From NCBI GenBank assembly GCA_964621615.1, contig CAZUMW010000086.1:1-7620 (forward strand): DNA of 7,620 nucleotides. Direction: 5' to 3'. The stretch comes from CAZUMW01 sp964621615 (lineage in GTDB: Bacteria > Desulfobacterota > WTBG01 > CAIYCZ01 > CAIRTM01). The notes under the pieces are model-generated. The model worked only from the letters and a program-made list of their open reading frames with translations. It made no database searches and was not told the origin of the DNA. The stretch's first letter is position 1, and every line of letters starts with the position of its first letter. Below, piece by piece: positions 1 to 5,149 of this stretch. The position numbers were made by a program, and so were the translations under genes.

Positions 1-291
1 TTCGATCTCGTTATCGCAATCTCCGGCACAATCGGGTTTTCGCAGAAAGAATCATGCCGGATCGTTGACACGGTGTTTGACCTTATGAAAGACAGTCTTG
101 AATCCGGTGAACAGGTACTTGTGTCCGGGTTTGGCTCATGGGAGGTGAAAGAGAAAAACCCAAGGCGGGGACGGAATCCGCAGACGGGTGATAAGTTGGT
201 GATTGCAGAGCGGAGGGTAATCAGGTTTAAGATGAGTCCGGTGTTGAAGGAGAGGATGAACCGGGAACCATATCCACAGATTATCCCATAA
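1..291 (+). CDS. HU/IHF-family DNA-binding protein, 5' end outside window
   Basis: Frame 1 is open from base 1 to the stop at 289-291, giving 96 visible residues. The family is about 90-100 residues long, so probably only a few N-terminal residues are missing. A GTG at 73 could be mistaken for the start, but the helical N-terminal half of the fold is encoded in frame before it. The signature beta-arm region is clear: VSGFGSWEV, then the arginine-rich GRNPQTG, which carries the proline that intercalates into bent DNA, then a final RRVIRFKMSPVLKERMN helix. The family binds and bends DNA as a dimer, in nucleoid structure and as a cofactor for promoters and site-specific recombination. It looks more like IHF-alpha than HU, but the paralog cannot be fixed from here. 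A tyrosine-recombinase remnant lies downstream on the other strand, and IHF often assists such enzymes; a link between the two is only inference. Confidence 0.93.
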   Translation, partial: FDLVIAISGTIGFSQKESCRIVDTVFDLMKDSLESGEQVLVSGFGSWEVKEKNPRRGRNPQTGDKLVIAERRVIRFKMSPVLKERMNREPYPQIIP

Positions 292-307
292 CCGCATAAA
301 AATTGTT

Positions 308-336
308 TTGACACACACAACAGTACTGTTATGTAT
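308..336 (+). promoter_or_regulatory. Promoter-like site with a palindrome in the spacer
   Basis: A consensus -35 box TTGACA lies at 308-313. The -10 is weaker: TATGTA at 330-335 (16-nt spacer) or ATGTAT at 331-336 (17-nt spacer). The spacer holds the perfect 12-bp palindrome AACAGTACTGTT at 319-330, where a bound repressor would block RNA polymerase. No plus-strand gene follows within several hundred bases, so if active it would make a non-coding or remnant transcript that could run to the hairpin at 506-540. The -10 is the weak point. Confidence 0.35.
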
Positions 337-505
337 GTCCACTATATTGGTGCAAAAAAACGACAAAAATGGGGTTGCATATAGGGTGCAATCTGCTGCA
401 CGATAGTGGGAAACACTGTTAATTACTGTAACGCTAACCTGTTTAAATACCTTATTTTACTTTACTTATTTGCCAATCCGGCCTTCGGCACCACACGCAA
501 TAAAA

Positions 506-540
506 CAAAGCGATCTCGGTTAGTTGCTGAGATCGCTTTG
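506..540 (-). terminator. 12-bp perfect hairpin, probable terminator for the minus strand
   Basis: Left arm CAAAGCGATCTC (506-517) and right arm GAGATCGCTTTG (529-540) are exact reverse complements around an 11-nt loop. Read on the minus strand, the stem is followed by TTTTATT, a modest U-rich tail. This fits termination of the recombinase remnant, whose stop codon (520-522) sits in the loop. On the plus strand the stem is followed by an AT-rich stretch, so it may work in both directions. Confidence 0.6.
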
Positions 541-741
541 TAAAATATGCATTTTTATGCATTTTTCGTTCACGTCGCGCAGTGCCTTCTCCAGACCATC
601 CCGACCCTCACCAGGTATCCAGTGACCGCAGGTGTCAACCGTGATGCTTATCGAGCTGTGACCCAGCTGCGTCTGCACATAGGCTGGCGACTGGTGCGCC
701 ATCAGCAAGGTGGTAGCATAGCTGTGCCGCAGCCAAGTGAC
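520..741 (-). pseudogene. Tyrosine recombinase (phage-type integrase) C-terminal remnant
   Basis: Reading leftward from about 741, the minus strand encodes VTWLRHSYATTLL, then VQTQLGHSSISITVDT, then GHWIPGEGR. This is the C-terminal catalytic region of phage/Xer-type integrases. The box II Arg (codon 729-727) and the LGH His are kept. The HxxR His position reads Thr, and the catalytic nucleophile, normally Tyr in the T-D-x-Y-G-H context, is Cys (TGC at 630-628, one transition from TAC). Only about 70 codons remain of a protein that is usually 300-400 residues; an in-frame TGA lies just upstream of the conserved stretch, and I could not find the N-terminal part in any frame. The enzyme is therefore dead. 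The last residues after the conserved helix may be read-through into unrelated sequence ending in the hairpin. It probably marks a former integrated element. Confidence 0.8.
547..566. repeat. Tandem 10-bp direct repeat
   Basis: ATGCATTTTT occurs twice back to back (547-556 and 557-566), beside the 12-bp hairpin and inside the last codons of the recombinase remnant. It may be a slippage product; no function is evident. Confidence 0.6.
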
Positions 742-770
742 CCTTGCATAGTATCATTTGGACAAGGGTC
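739..770. repeat. 8-bp inverted repeat at the broken edge of the recombinase remnant
   Basis: GACCCTTG (739-746) and CAAGGGTC (763-770) are perfect reverse complements separated by 16 bases. They begin exactly where recognisable integrase homology ends, so the repeat may mark the breakpoint that removed the rest of the gene. No transposase or target duplication is visible. Confidence 0.35.
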
Positions 771-994
771 TCTGTGTCCCGCGCAATATGAATACACTTC
801 CCGCAAATCAGGCGAACAAAAGCCCGGCATAACGCACATTGGTTTTTTTGTCAGGGATGTTAAGCTCAGACCGATTGTCAGAAAAAAAATGCCGGCGAGC
901 GGCTGGGGCAAATTCAGGGAGGAGGGGGAGCATACAAGGGTAAACCTGAAAACCGCTCACCGGCAAATAATAAGATAAGATCGCCTCAATATTA
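771..994. other. Stretch with no recognisable gene
   Basis: I see no coding signal here on either strand. The short open frames lack ribosome-binding sites and recognisable motifs. It probably belongs to the decayed element that left the recombinase remnant. Confidence 0.4.
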
Positions 995-1015
995 GCACAC
1001 AAACTGTTTATGTGC
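995..1015 (-). terminator. Hairpin just past the small minus-strand ORF
   Basis: GCACA (995-999) pairs with TGTGC (1011-1015), and after one C-A mismatch AAA (1001-1003) pairs with TTT (1007-1009) around a 3-nt loop. It lies 3 bases beyond the stop of the minus-strand ORF ending at 1019. The minus-strand tail is TAATATT, so it is at best a weak terminator. Confidence 0.3.
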
Positions 1016-1018
1016 AAA

Positions 1019-1237
1019 TTATATTATGTTTTTTTTATTTTTTTTGCCTGACTGAAAAGCGTCTTCGTGCGAACGCACAAGCGCATAGAACTGCAATATG
1101 AAAGGTGCCAGGATATCATGAAAAGCATCGGGCCGGCCCAGACAATCGTCAGTGCTGCAGGAAACCAGGCTTAACAGATTAAAGCATTCTATTTGATAAT
1201 CACCCACCATATGTGAATGGAACAACTCCCCCGTCAT
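1019..1237 (-). CDS. Possible small hypothetical protein (63-72 aa)
   Basis: An open frame of 72 codons starts at ATG 1237, or 63 codons from a second ATG at 1210. Its middle looks coding-like, with a hydrophobic and amphipathic stretch (DAFHDILAPFILQFYALVR) followed by a basic tail (GKKNKKN). Support is thin. The first ATG has no Shine-Dalgarno sequence, and the G-rich run before the second is about 15 nt away. The first start lies in the loop of a 7-bp GC hairpin, which could hinder initiation. A hairpin follows the stop. I do not recognise the family. It could be a small gene of the lost element, a fragment of a larger gene, or chance. Confidence 0.25.
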   Translation of the reverse strand: MTGELFHSHMVGDYQIECFNLLSLVSCSTDDCLGRPDAFHDILAPFILQFYALVRSHEDAFQSGKKNKKNII

Positions 1238-1246
1238 GCCGGGGGA
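1227..1246. repeat. GC-rich 7-bp hairpin
   Basis: TCCCCCG (1227-1233) and CGGGGGA (1240-1246) form a perfect stem with a 6-nt loop. There is no T-run on either side in the direction needed for a terminator. Its 3' part shares the 10-mer CATGCCGGGG with 1380-1389 in the structured segment downstream. Confidence 0.45.
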
Positions 1247-1287
1247 AAATCACCACCGAGTGCAAGTCGTCTAAAGAAAAAACAAAA

Positions 1288-1486
1288 AACCTCTGAAATT
1301 CTCTCGAGGATTGTTATATACTGTTAACGTGGCATTTCACATGCATACGAAAGTCTTCGCTTATCGGAGATCCCGACCGCATGCCGGGGAAGGCGAGAGT
1401 TTTGATTCGCGGAGCGAATGCTGCGCTCTCCCCTAGAGAGACAATTAATATTAAACAGAGGTTGCACATATGACCTCTGTTTTTTT
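1288..1486 (+). ncRNA. Candidate structured leader or small RNA with switchable terminator
   Basis: Nested complementarity is visible by eye. A closing stem AACCTCTG (1288-1295) pairs with CAGAGGTT (1456-1463). Inside it, CTCTC (1301-1305) pairs with GAGAG (1436-1440), and after one mismatch AGG (1307-1309) pairs with CCT (1432-1434). Inner hairpins are TCCCG/CGGGGA (1371-1390) and ATTCGC-GGA-GCGAAT (1405-1419), the latter flanked by GAGAG (1395-1399) and CTCTC (1426-1430). The outer closing strand is also the left arm of the intrinsic terminator at 1453-1486, so the two folds exclude each other. The receiver gene begins 98 bases after the terminator, and I see no clear promoter between them. 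A poor promoter match (CTGAAA-N18-TATACT, 1293-1322) would instead give a free RNA of about 160 nt, for which 6S-like is one idea. No known riboswitch class was recognised. Confidence 0.4.
1453..1486 (+). terminator. Intrinsic terminator
   Basis: AAACAGAGGT (1453-1462) and ACCTCTGTTT (1473-1482) form a perfect 10-bp stem with a 10-nt loop, and a run of seven T follows (1480-1486). Because the outer stem is A-T rich, the complement read leftward also begins with A-rich sequence, so weak bidirectional activity is possible. It ends whatever is transcribed across 1288-1450. Confidence 0.85.
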
Positions 1487-1584
1487 CTCACATCACAAAC
1501 AAACCAGCTAACAGGTGGCCGTCTTAATTTACGGCAACCTCTCTGTCTGTGTGTGCACTAACAAAAAGGAGGATACCTGCTGCA

Positions 1585-1962
1585 ATGGCTGCTCAAAACA
1601 AAAAAATACTGGTGATTGACGATGAAGCCCCTGTTCGCAACATCCTGAAAGAAATGCTGAACAAAAACGGCTACAATGTAACCACAACTTCAAACAGCAC
1701 TGAAGGCCTTGCACTGCTTCAGACAGATCCGTTTGATCTTATAATCACCGATCTCATCATGCCGGACCCCGACGGGTTTGAAACCATGCGGGAGATAAAA
1801 GCAAGAAAGCCGGAGGTAAAGGTGATTGCCATGTCCGGCCATTTCGAGCAGGACCTTGAAAGTTACCGCAAGACGTTAAAATCATACGGTGCCGACGCTG
1901 TATTGAAAAAACCCGTTGATACAAAGGAGATAATCGGCCAAATTGAGGAGCTGTTACCGTAA
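1585..1962 (+). CDS. Single-domain CheY-like response regulator (125 aa)
   Basis: The product is one receiver (REC) domain with no output domain. All key residues are present: the acidic pair D12-D13 in ILVIDDE, phospho-acceptor D56 in TDLIMPDPDG, the switch residue S84 in VIAMSG, and K109 before the cis-proline in VLKKPVD. A cognate histidine kinase would phosphorylate D56; the output is then a protein contact, as in CheY, or a step in a phosphorelay. No kinase or chemotaxis gene is in the window, so this is an orphan regulator. The ATG at 1585 is chosen because the homology begins there and AAGGAGG (1566-1572) lies 12 nt upstream, slightly far. A GTG at 1549 lacks a ribosome-binding site. 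The gene may depend on transcription through the terminator at 1453-1486, since no clear promoter lies between. Confidence 0.92.
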   Translation: MAAQNKKILVIDDEAPVRNILKEMLNKNGYNVTTTSNSTEGLALLQTDPFDLIITDLIMPDPDGFETMREIKARKPEVKVIAMSGHFEQDLESYRKTLKSYGADAVLKKPVDTKEIIGQIEELLP

Positions 1963-1970
1963 CATTTTTT
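1952..1970 (+). terminator. Weak terminator overlapping the receiver gene stop
   Basis: TGTTA (1952-1956) and TAACA (1960-1964) form a 5-bp stem with a CCG loop, followed by six T (1965-1970). The stop codon TAA (1960-1962) is part of the stem. The stem is short and A-T rich, so efficiency is doubtful. Confidence 0.35.
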
Positions 1971-2035
1971 ATGGCACACAGGTGCATTGCAGACAGAAAG
2001 ACTATAGCAGAAACGTATCAAAGGAGTTAACCCTA

Positions 2036-2092
2036 ATGTGCAGGCTGTCACACGGGATCGATGAAACCAGAAAACCTTTTGTTTCAGATTGA
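2036..2092 (+). CDS. Possible 18-codon micro-ORF
   Basis: ATG at 2036 is preceded by AAGGAG (2021-2026) at a 9-nt spacing, which is a better ribosome-binding site than several real genes here have. The frame runs 18 codons (MCRLSHGIDETRKPFVSD) to TGA at 2090-2092. It could be a leader or small protein following the receiver gene, or a chance pairing of a good site with a short frame. No family was recognised. Confidence 0.2.
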   Translation: MCRLSHGIDETRKPFVSD

Positions 2093-2114
2093 CTTCCGGA
2101 TACGTCTGTATCTC

Positions 2115-2130
2115 AGAATGCAAGAATGCA
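2115..2130. repeat. Tandem 8-bp direct repeat
   Basis: AGAATGCA occurs twice back to back (2115-2122, 2123-2130) in the AT-rich gap between the receiver gene and the large secreted-protein gene. No function is evident. Confidence 0.5.
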
Positions 2131-2188
2131 GAGAACCCATTTCCCCATACTTTTCTATGATTTTGTAAATAGATACCCCCTTCAATCC

Positions 2189-2206
2189 ATGTATTTCACT
2201 ATACAT
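2189..2206. promoter_or_regulatory. Inverted repeat upstream of the secreted-protein promoter
   Basis: ATGTAT (2189-2194) and ATACAT (2201-2206) are a perfect inverted repeat with a 6-bp spacer. It is centred about 60 bases before the -35 box of the promoter at 2260, a typical distance for an activator site. The surrounding AT-richness makes a chance occurrence possible. Confidence 0.25.
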
Positions 2207-2259
2207 ACAGCAGCGTGCGATAATTAACCTTTTTTTCTATGCAAAACGGTAATTTTATA

Positions 2260-2288
2260 TTGACCTGATTTTTTTCATACATTAAAAT
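2260..2288 (+). promoter_or_regulatory. Sigma70-type promoter for the large secreted protein
   Basis: TTGACC (2260-2265), a 17-nt spacer, then TAAAAT (2283-2288): five of six bases match consensus in each box at ideal spacing. Transcription would start near 2295, leaving a leader of about 50 nt before the ATG at 2347. Alternating A/T runs surround it. Confidence 0.6.
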
Positions 2289-2346
2289 TTTATATTATTT
2301 AAAAAAATTTTTTTACCCGTACCATTTAATCGGCAAGGAATAGTGT

Positions 2347-4398
2347 ATGATACGTAAAATATCAGCTTTTTTATTACGCAAATTATATATTACCGCAATA
2401 CTGCTGTTTTGTGCATGCGGCACAGGCTGGGCTGCAATCGTAATTGACTCTGACTGGTCCGGCGGCAATTTTCAAAATACATCCCGCATCGAAACGGACG
2501 CAGAGCCGGGACTGCTCTTGCTGCTGAACTATCCGGACGATCTTGTTTTCGCGTTCGATCCGACGCCGGATGATGTTGTTAACCCCATTGAATATATTAC
2601 CGATGCAGCCGAGTATGAAGACAGGCTGTATCTCGTCGCTGAAACAGACATGTGGGGCGCCCCCCGGAACGGGGCTGTATACGTATATGATTATAGAACA
2701 GACAGCAGCAGCTTTGCCTACCAGCCAGCGAGTGTTGAGGGGCTGAAAAACATAAACGTAATCGACGGAACCATATACCTGCCTGAACATGATCCGACTG
2801 TATCGTGGAGTGACGGTGTGTTGCATACGTTTGACGGGATTGACTGGACACGCCATTTCTACCCCGGAATGCAGATGACCCATGGATACAGGGTGGTTAA
2901 CTATTTCGATGAGCTTTATTTTTTCTACTCGGGTGAGGTTGTCAGGGACTGCCTGTGCGCAAACGGAATTTCTGATAACTGCTCGTGCTCTCACGGCAAA
3001 GTGTCGGTATCACAGGATGAGGGGCAATCATGGGAGCTTTTACAAAAGTGGCATGAGTATGACGTAAACGACTGGATCGGGCTCAGAGAGGCTGTGGTGT
3101 TTCAGGGCAGATTATTTGCAGGCTCTCCCAAACCGTACGATTTTCTCCCCGATCTTTATGTATATGACGGATTTGATTGGGATGAAATAACCGTTTCCCC
3201 TTATGCAGGCGGTATTAATGCGCTGGCGGTGTTTAATGATATTCTTTATATCGGGTTGCGCAGTGATAGCTGGCGAAAAAATTACAATAATGCGCTGAAT
3301 ACCGACATGAATTTTATCATCACCTCTGATGACGGCGAAACGTTTACCGAACATGATACCATCATCAATTCTCTTAACAATTATTACCGGGTGCTTGATT
3401 TCTGTACCTATAAAACTAAATTATTCACCATAGTATACAAGCTTTCAGGCGATACTGCGGAGCCGAGCCGTGTTCTTTTCGAGACTGAAGACGGCACCTA
3501 CTGGACCGAAGCCGCAGAGCTGCCGGGCACGCTTGCTGACGGAAAAATACATGATGCCAATCTTACTGAATACAAAGGCCGGCTTTATGCAATGTTTCCG
3601 GACTACGGTGATGTGTATGTCTCTGCAGCTGCATCCTCCGGCTCCCTTGTATCTAAACCAAAAAACATTTACACTGATATCGACTCCGGGCTGTATTATC
3701 TGTGTGTAAACGGTTTTGAACCCGCCGGAACAAGCATTAAACTCCAGGTAAAAATTGCACAAACGGAAGCGGGGCTGAACGATAAACCGTTCACCGGCCC
3801 GGACGGCTCTGCCGAATCATACTATACCCCAGGAACCGACCAGACGCTGCCCGGCACCTTTGCAGGAAACCTGTGGATTCAGTATAAGCTCTTTTTTGAA
3901 ACAGCAGATACAAGCAAAACACCGTACCTTGAAGAGCTGTATATCGAAAAAGACACCGACGGCGACGGAGTACTGGATGATATAGACAACTGCATCGATG
4001 TCCCGAATGCCGATCAAAGCGACAGTGACCTGGATGGTGTGGGTGATACGTGTGAAAACGTTCTCGTTGAACTCGATTCCTTCGATGCCCTTGCCGGCAA
4101 TCGCGAGGTCATCCTTATCTGGTCAACATCTTCTGAGATTGACACTGCGGGATACAATATATATCGCTCAGATTCCGCAGGAGCTGAGTATATACGTCTT
4201 AACAAAAATATTATTCCGGCCGAAGGTACGCCCGCGCAAGGCGCTCTGTATGATTTCCGGGACGGCTCTGTGAAAAACAGATCCAGGTATTGGTATATCC
4301 TTGAGGATGTGGACCGGCAGGGCAACGCAACACAACATGGACCGGTAACTGCAATACCCCGCCTCATGTACAATCAGCAGCATTCGAATAAAAAATAA
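2347..4398 (+). CDS. Secreted Asp-box beta-propeller / TSP3 / FN3-like protein (683 aa)
   Basis: ATG 2347 follows AAGGAA (2335-2340) by 6 nt. Residues 1-29 form a Sec signal peptide (basic start, hydrophobic core, cleavage near TGWA-A), so the protein is exported. Residues about 35-430 repeat a pattern of F/Y-x-x-x-L-Y and Y-x-x-D-G-x-x-W strands typical of beta-propellers, with Asp-box-like turns SQDEGQSW (222-229), SDDGETF (327-333) and TEDGTYW (380-386). Residues about 435-533 resemble a beta-sandwich region seen before TSP3 or FN3 modules in other secreted proteins. Residues 536-570 are a thrombospondin type 3 calcium-binding stretch, with DTDGDGVLDD, then DNC, then SDLDGVGD. Residues about 572-668 are FN3-like, with WSTSSEIDTAGYNIYR as landmark. 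Four Cys (202, 204, 212, 214) form a tight cluster that may be disulfide-bonded or bind metal. No catalytic residues or sorting signal are evident; an adhesin, sugar-binding or extracellular matrix role is inference. Confidence 0.9.
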   Translation: MIRKISAFLLRKLYITAILLFCACGTGWAAIVIDSDWSGGNFQNTSRIETDAEPGLLLLLNYPDDLVFAFDPTPDDVVNPIEYITDAAEYEDRLYLVAETDMWGAPRNGAVYVYDYRTDSSSFAYQPASVEGLKNINVIDGTIYLPEHDPTVSWSDGVLHTFDGIDWTRHFYPGMQMTHGYRVVNYFDELYFFYSGEVVRDCLCANGISDNCSCSHGKVSVSQDEGQSWELLQKWHEYDVNDWIGLREAVVFQGRLFAGSPKPYDFLPDLYVYDGFDWDEITVSPYAGGINALAVFNDILYIGLRSDSWRKNYNNALNTDMNFIITSDDGETFTEHDTIINSLNNYYRVLDFCTYKTKLFTIVYKLSGDTAEPSRVLFETEDGTYWTEAAELPGTLADGKIHDANLTEYKGRLYAMFPDYGDVYVSAAASSGSLVSKPKNIYTDIDSGLYYLCVNGFEPAGTSIKLQVKIAQTEAGLNDKPFTGPDGSAESYYTPGTDQTLPGTFAGNLWIQYKLFFETADTSKTPYLEELYIEKDTDGDGVLDDIDNCIDVPNADQSDSDLDGVGDTCENVLVELDSFDALAGNREVILIWSTSSEIDTAGYNIYRSDSAGAEYIRLNKNIIPAEGTPAQGALYDFRDGSVKNRSRYWYILEDVDRQGNATQHGPVTAIPRLMYNQQHSNKK

Positions 4399-4488
4399 AT
4401 TACTGCCGACTATAGTTTGCCCCCCCGCCTGCTGCAAATAGCACTCTCACAGCTTCAGAGCTCCGCACAGATTGCCTGAATCACGTTA
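4399..4488. other. Intergenic stretch with no clear signal
   Basis: A run of cytosines sits near 4422-4429, and I found no good terminator hairpin after the secreted-protein gene. Its transcript may end by Rho or run on. Confidence 0.4.
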
Positions 4489-4517
4489 TTGACAAACACA
4501 GAAAAAATACATATAAT
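4489..4517 (+). promoter_or_regulatory. Exact-consensus sigma70 promoter
   Basis: TTGACA (4489-4494), exactly 17 nt, then TATAAT (4512-4517): twelve of twelve consensus bases at optimal spacing, with an A-rich spacer. The start site would be near 4524. No plus-strand gene with a ribosome-binding site follows closely; the next one starts at 5150. If active it would give either a leader of about 600 nt for that operon or an RNA antisense to the minus-strand ORF at 4568-4903. Confidence 0.75.
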
Positions 4518-4522
4518 TTAAA

Positions 4523-4534
4523 TGACCGCGGTCA
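4523..4534. promoter_or_regulatory. Perfect palindromic operator candidate over the start site
   Basis: TGACCGCGGTCA is a 12-bp perfect palindrome beginning 6 bases after the -10 box and covering the expected +1 of the promoter at 4489-4517. A dimeric repressor here would block transcription. GC-centred palindromes of this kind resemble TetR-family operators, but no regulator gene is in the window, so the family is a guess. Confidence 0.55.
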
Positions 4535-4567
4535 ATTGATTGCTGTGTGCGGTATATCATGTATCCT

Positions 4568-4903
4568 TTATGTATTAGTTAACAATATTAAATATTCAGA
4601 ATTAAAGCTAAGCCGGAGTGTATAATACTTTTCTAAAATATTGACTGTATTCATTGTTTCACAATTCATATGATGGGGTGCCGGCATTGTATCTGCCCGT
4701 TGGTAATGCTGCCGGGGAATATGTATCGGGTTCGTATAGCTGAAAAGCGCTGATGGTATTTTCTGGACTTCTTCAACGTGTGACGACTTGTGTGATAACC
4801 AGGCGACAGCTTGGCGGTGTTCGCTGATTTCGAATGCACCCTGTTGTATGAGTTCGGCAGTGCAGTGTCCACCGATACTGACTGCCACCTTGACGAGGCA
4901 CAT
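4568..4903 (-). CDS. Possible hypothetical protein (111 aa), maybe a decayed gene
   Basis: ATG at 4903 has a strong GGAGG (minus strand, 4916-4912) at 8-nt spacing, and the frame runs 111 codons. The product is soluble, rich in His and Cys, and looks coding-like, e.g. GGHCTAELIQQGAFEISEH and AVAWLSHKSSHVEEV. No family was recognised. The neighbouring frame upstream (from ATG 5001: VPTVKKAGFRGKDYT, then EMINSEGV) also looks coding-like and would join this one through a single shift near 4921. The whole 4568-5001 stretch may therefore be one gene broken by a frameshift, with 4903 either a genuine start or a coincidence. It faces the exact-consensus promoter at 4489 head-on. The region could also hold no gene at all. 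Confidence 0.4.
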   Translation of the reverse strand: MCLVKVAVSIGGHCTAELIQQGAFEISEHRQAVAWLSHKSSHVEEVQKIPSALFSYTNPIHIPRQHYQRADTMPAPHHMNCETMNTVNILEKYYTLRLSFNSEYLILLTNT

Positions 4904-5092
4904 ATATGTTGCCTCCCACATACTCCCTCACTGTTTATCATTTCACACGTGTAGTCCTTTCCGCGAAACCCGGCTTTTTTGACAGTCGGAACATTTACCA
5001 TGCAACCCGCGAAAGCGGATTAAAAAAAGTAACAAAAACCCTGAAATCCCCCTCCGAAAGCTGAGGAATCATGAGGGAGCGCGCATTGTGTT

Positions 5093-5108
5093 TGGCATCT
5101 GCTGTGCA
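5093..5108 (+). promoter_or_regulatory. Sigma54-like (-24/-12) promoter candidate
   Basis: A TTGGCAT core is followed by TGTGCA with GG (5094-5095) and GC (5106-5107) separated by exactly 10 bases, as sigma54 requires. Two less conserved positions deviate from the YTGGCACG-N4-TTGC consensus. The start site would fall near 5119, about 30 nt before the ATG at 5150. Short degenerate motifs occur by chance, and no sigma54 activator is visible here. Confidence 0.3.
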
Positions 5109-5149
5109 TACTGAAGCCTTTGCCTGCCGACTGTGAGGAATATACGGAT

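Noticed and set aside
319..330. LexA (SOS) box reading of AACAGTACTGTT
   Set aside because: The half-sites are in the opposite order from the CTGT-N8-ACAG enterobacterial box; kept only as an unnamed palindrome.
466..495. tRNA 3' end at the sequence ending GGCACCA, a possible integrase attachment site
   Set aside because: No T-loop TTCRA motif, anticodon arm or matching acceptor strand is present upstream.
547..978. 143-codon plus-strand open frame opposite the integrase remnant
   Set aside because: It is antisense to the clearly recognisable integrase motifs and its product has no recognisable pattern or ribosome-binding site.
1007..1034. dif-like (XerCD) recombination site, because TATATTATGTT matches one half of the E. 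coli dif site
   Set aside because: The other half-site does not match at the right spacing, and the surrounding T/A-rich sequence makes the partial match likely by chance.
2383..2994. 203-codon minus-strand open frame
   Set aside because: It lies fully inside the large secreted-protein gene in antisense; the plus frame has signal peptide and domain motifs.
4985..5010. GNRA-loop hairpin CCGC-GAAA-GCGG as a terminator
   Set aside because: The plus strand continues with A's, not T's, and on the minus strand the T-run precedes the stem, so it is not a terminator on either strand.
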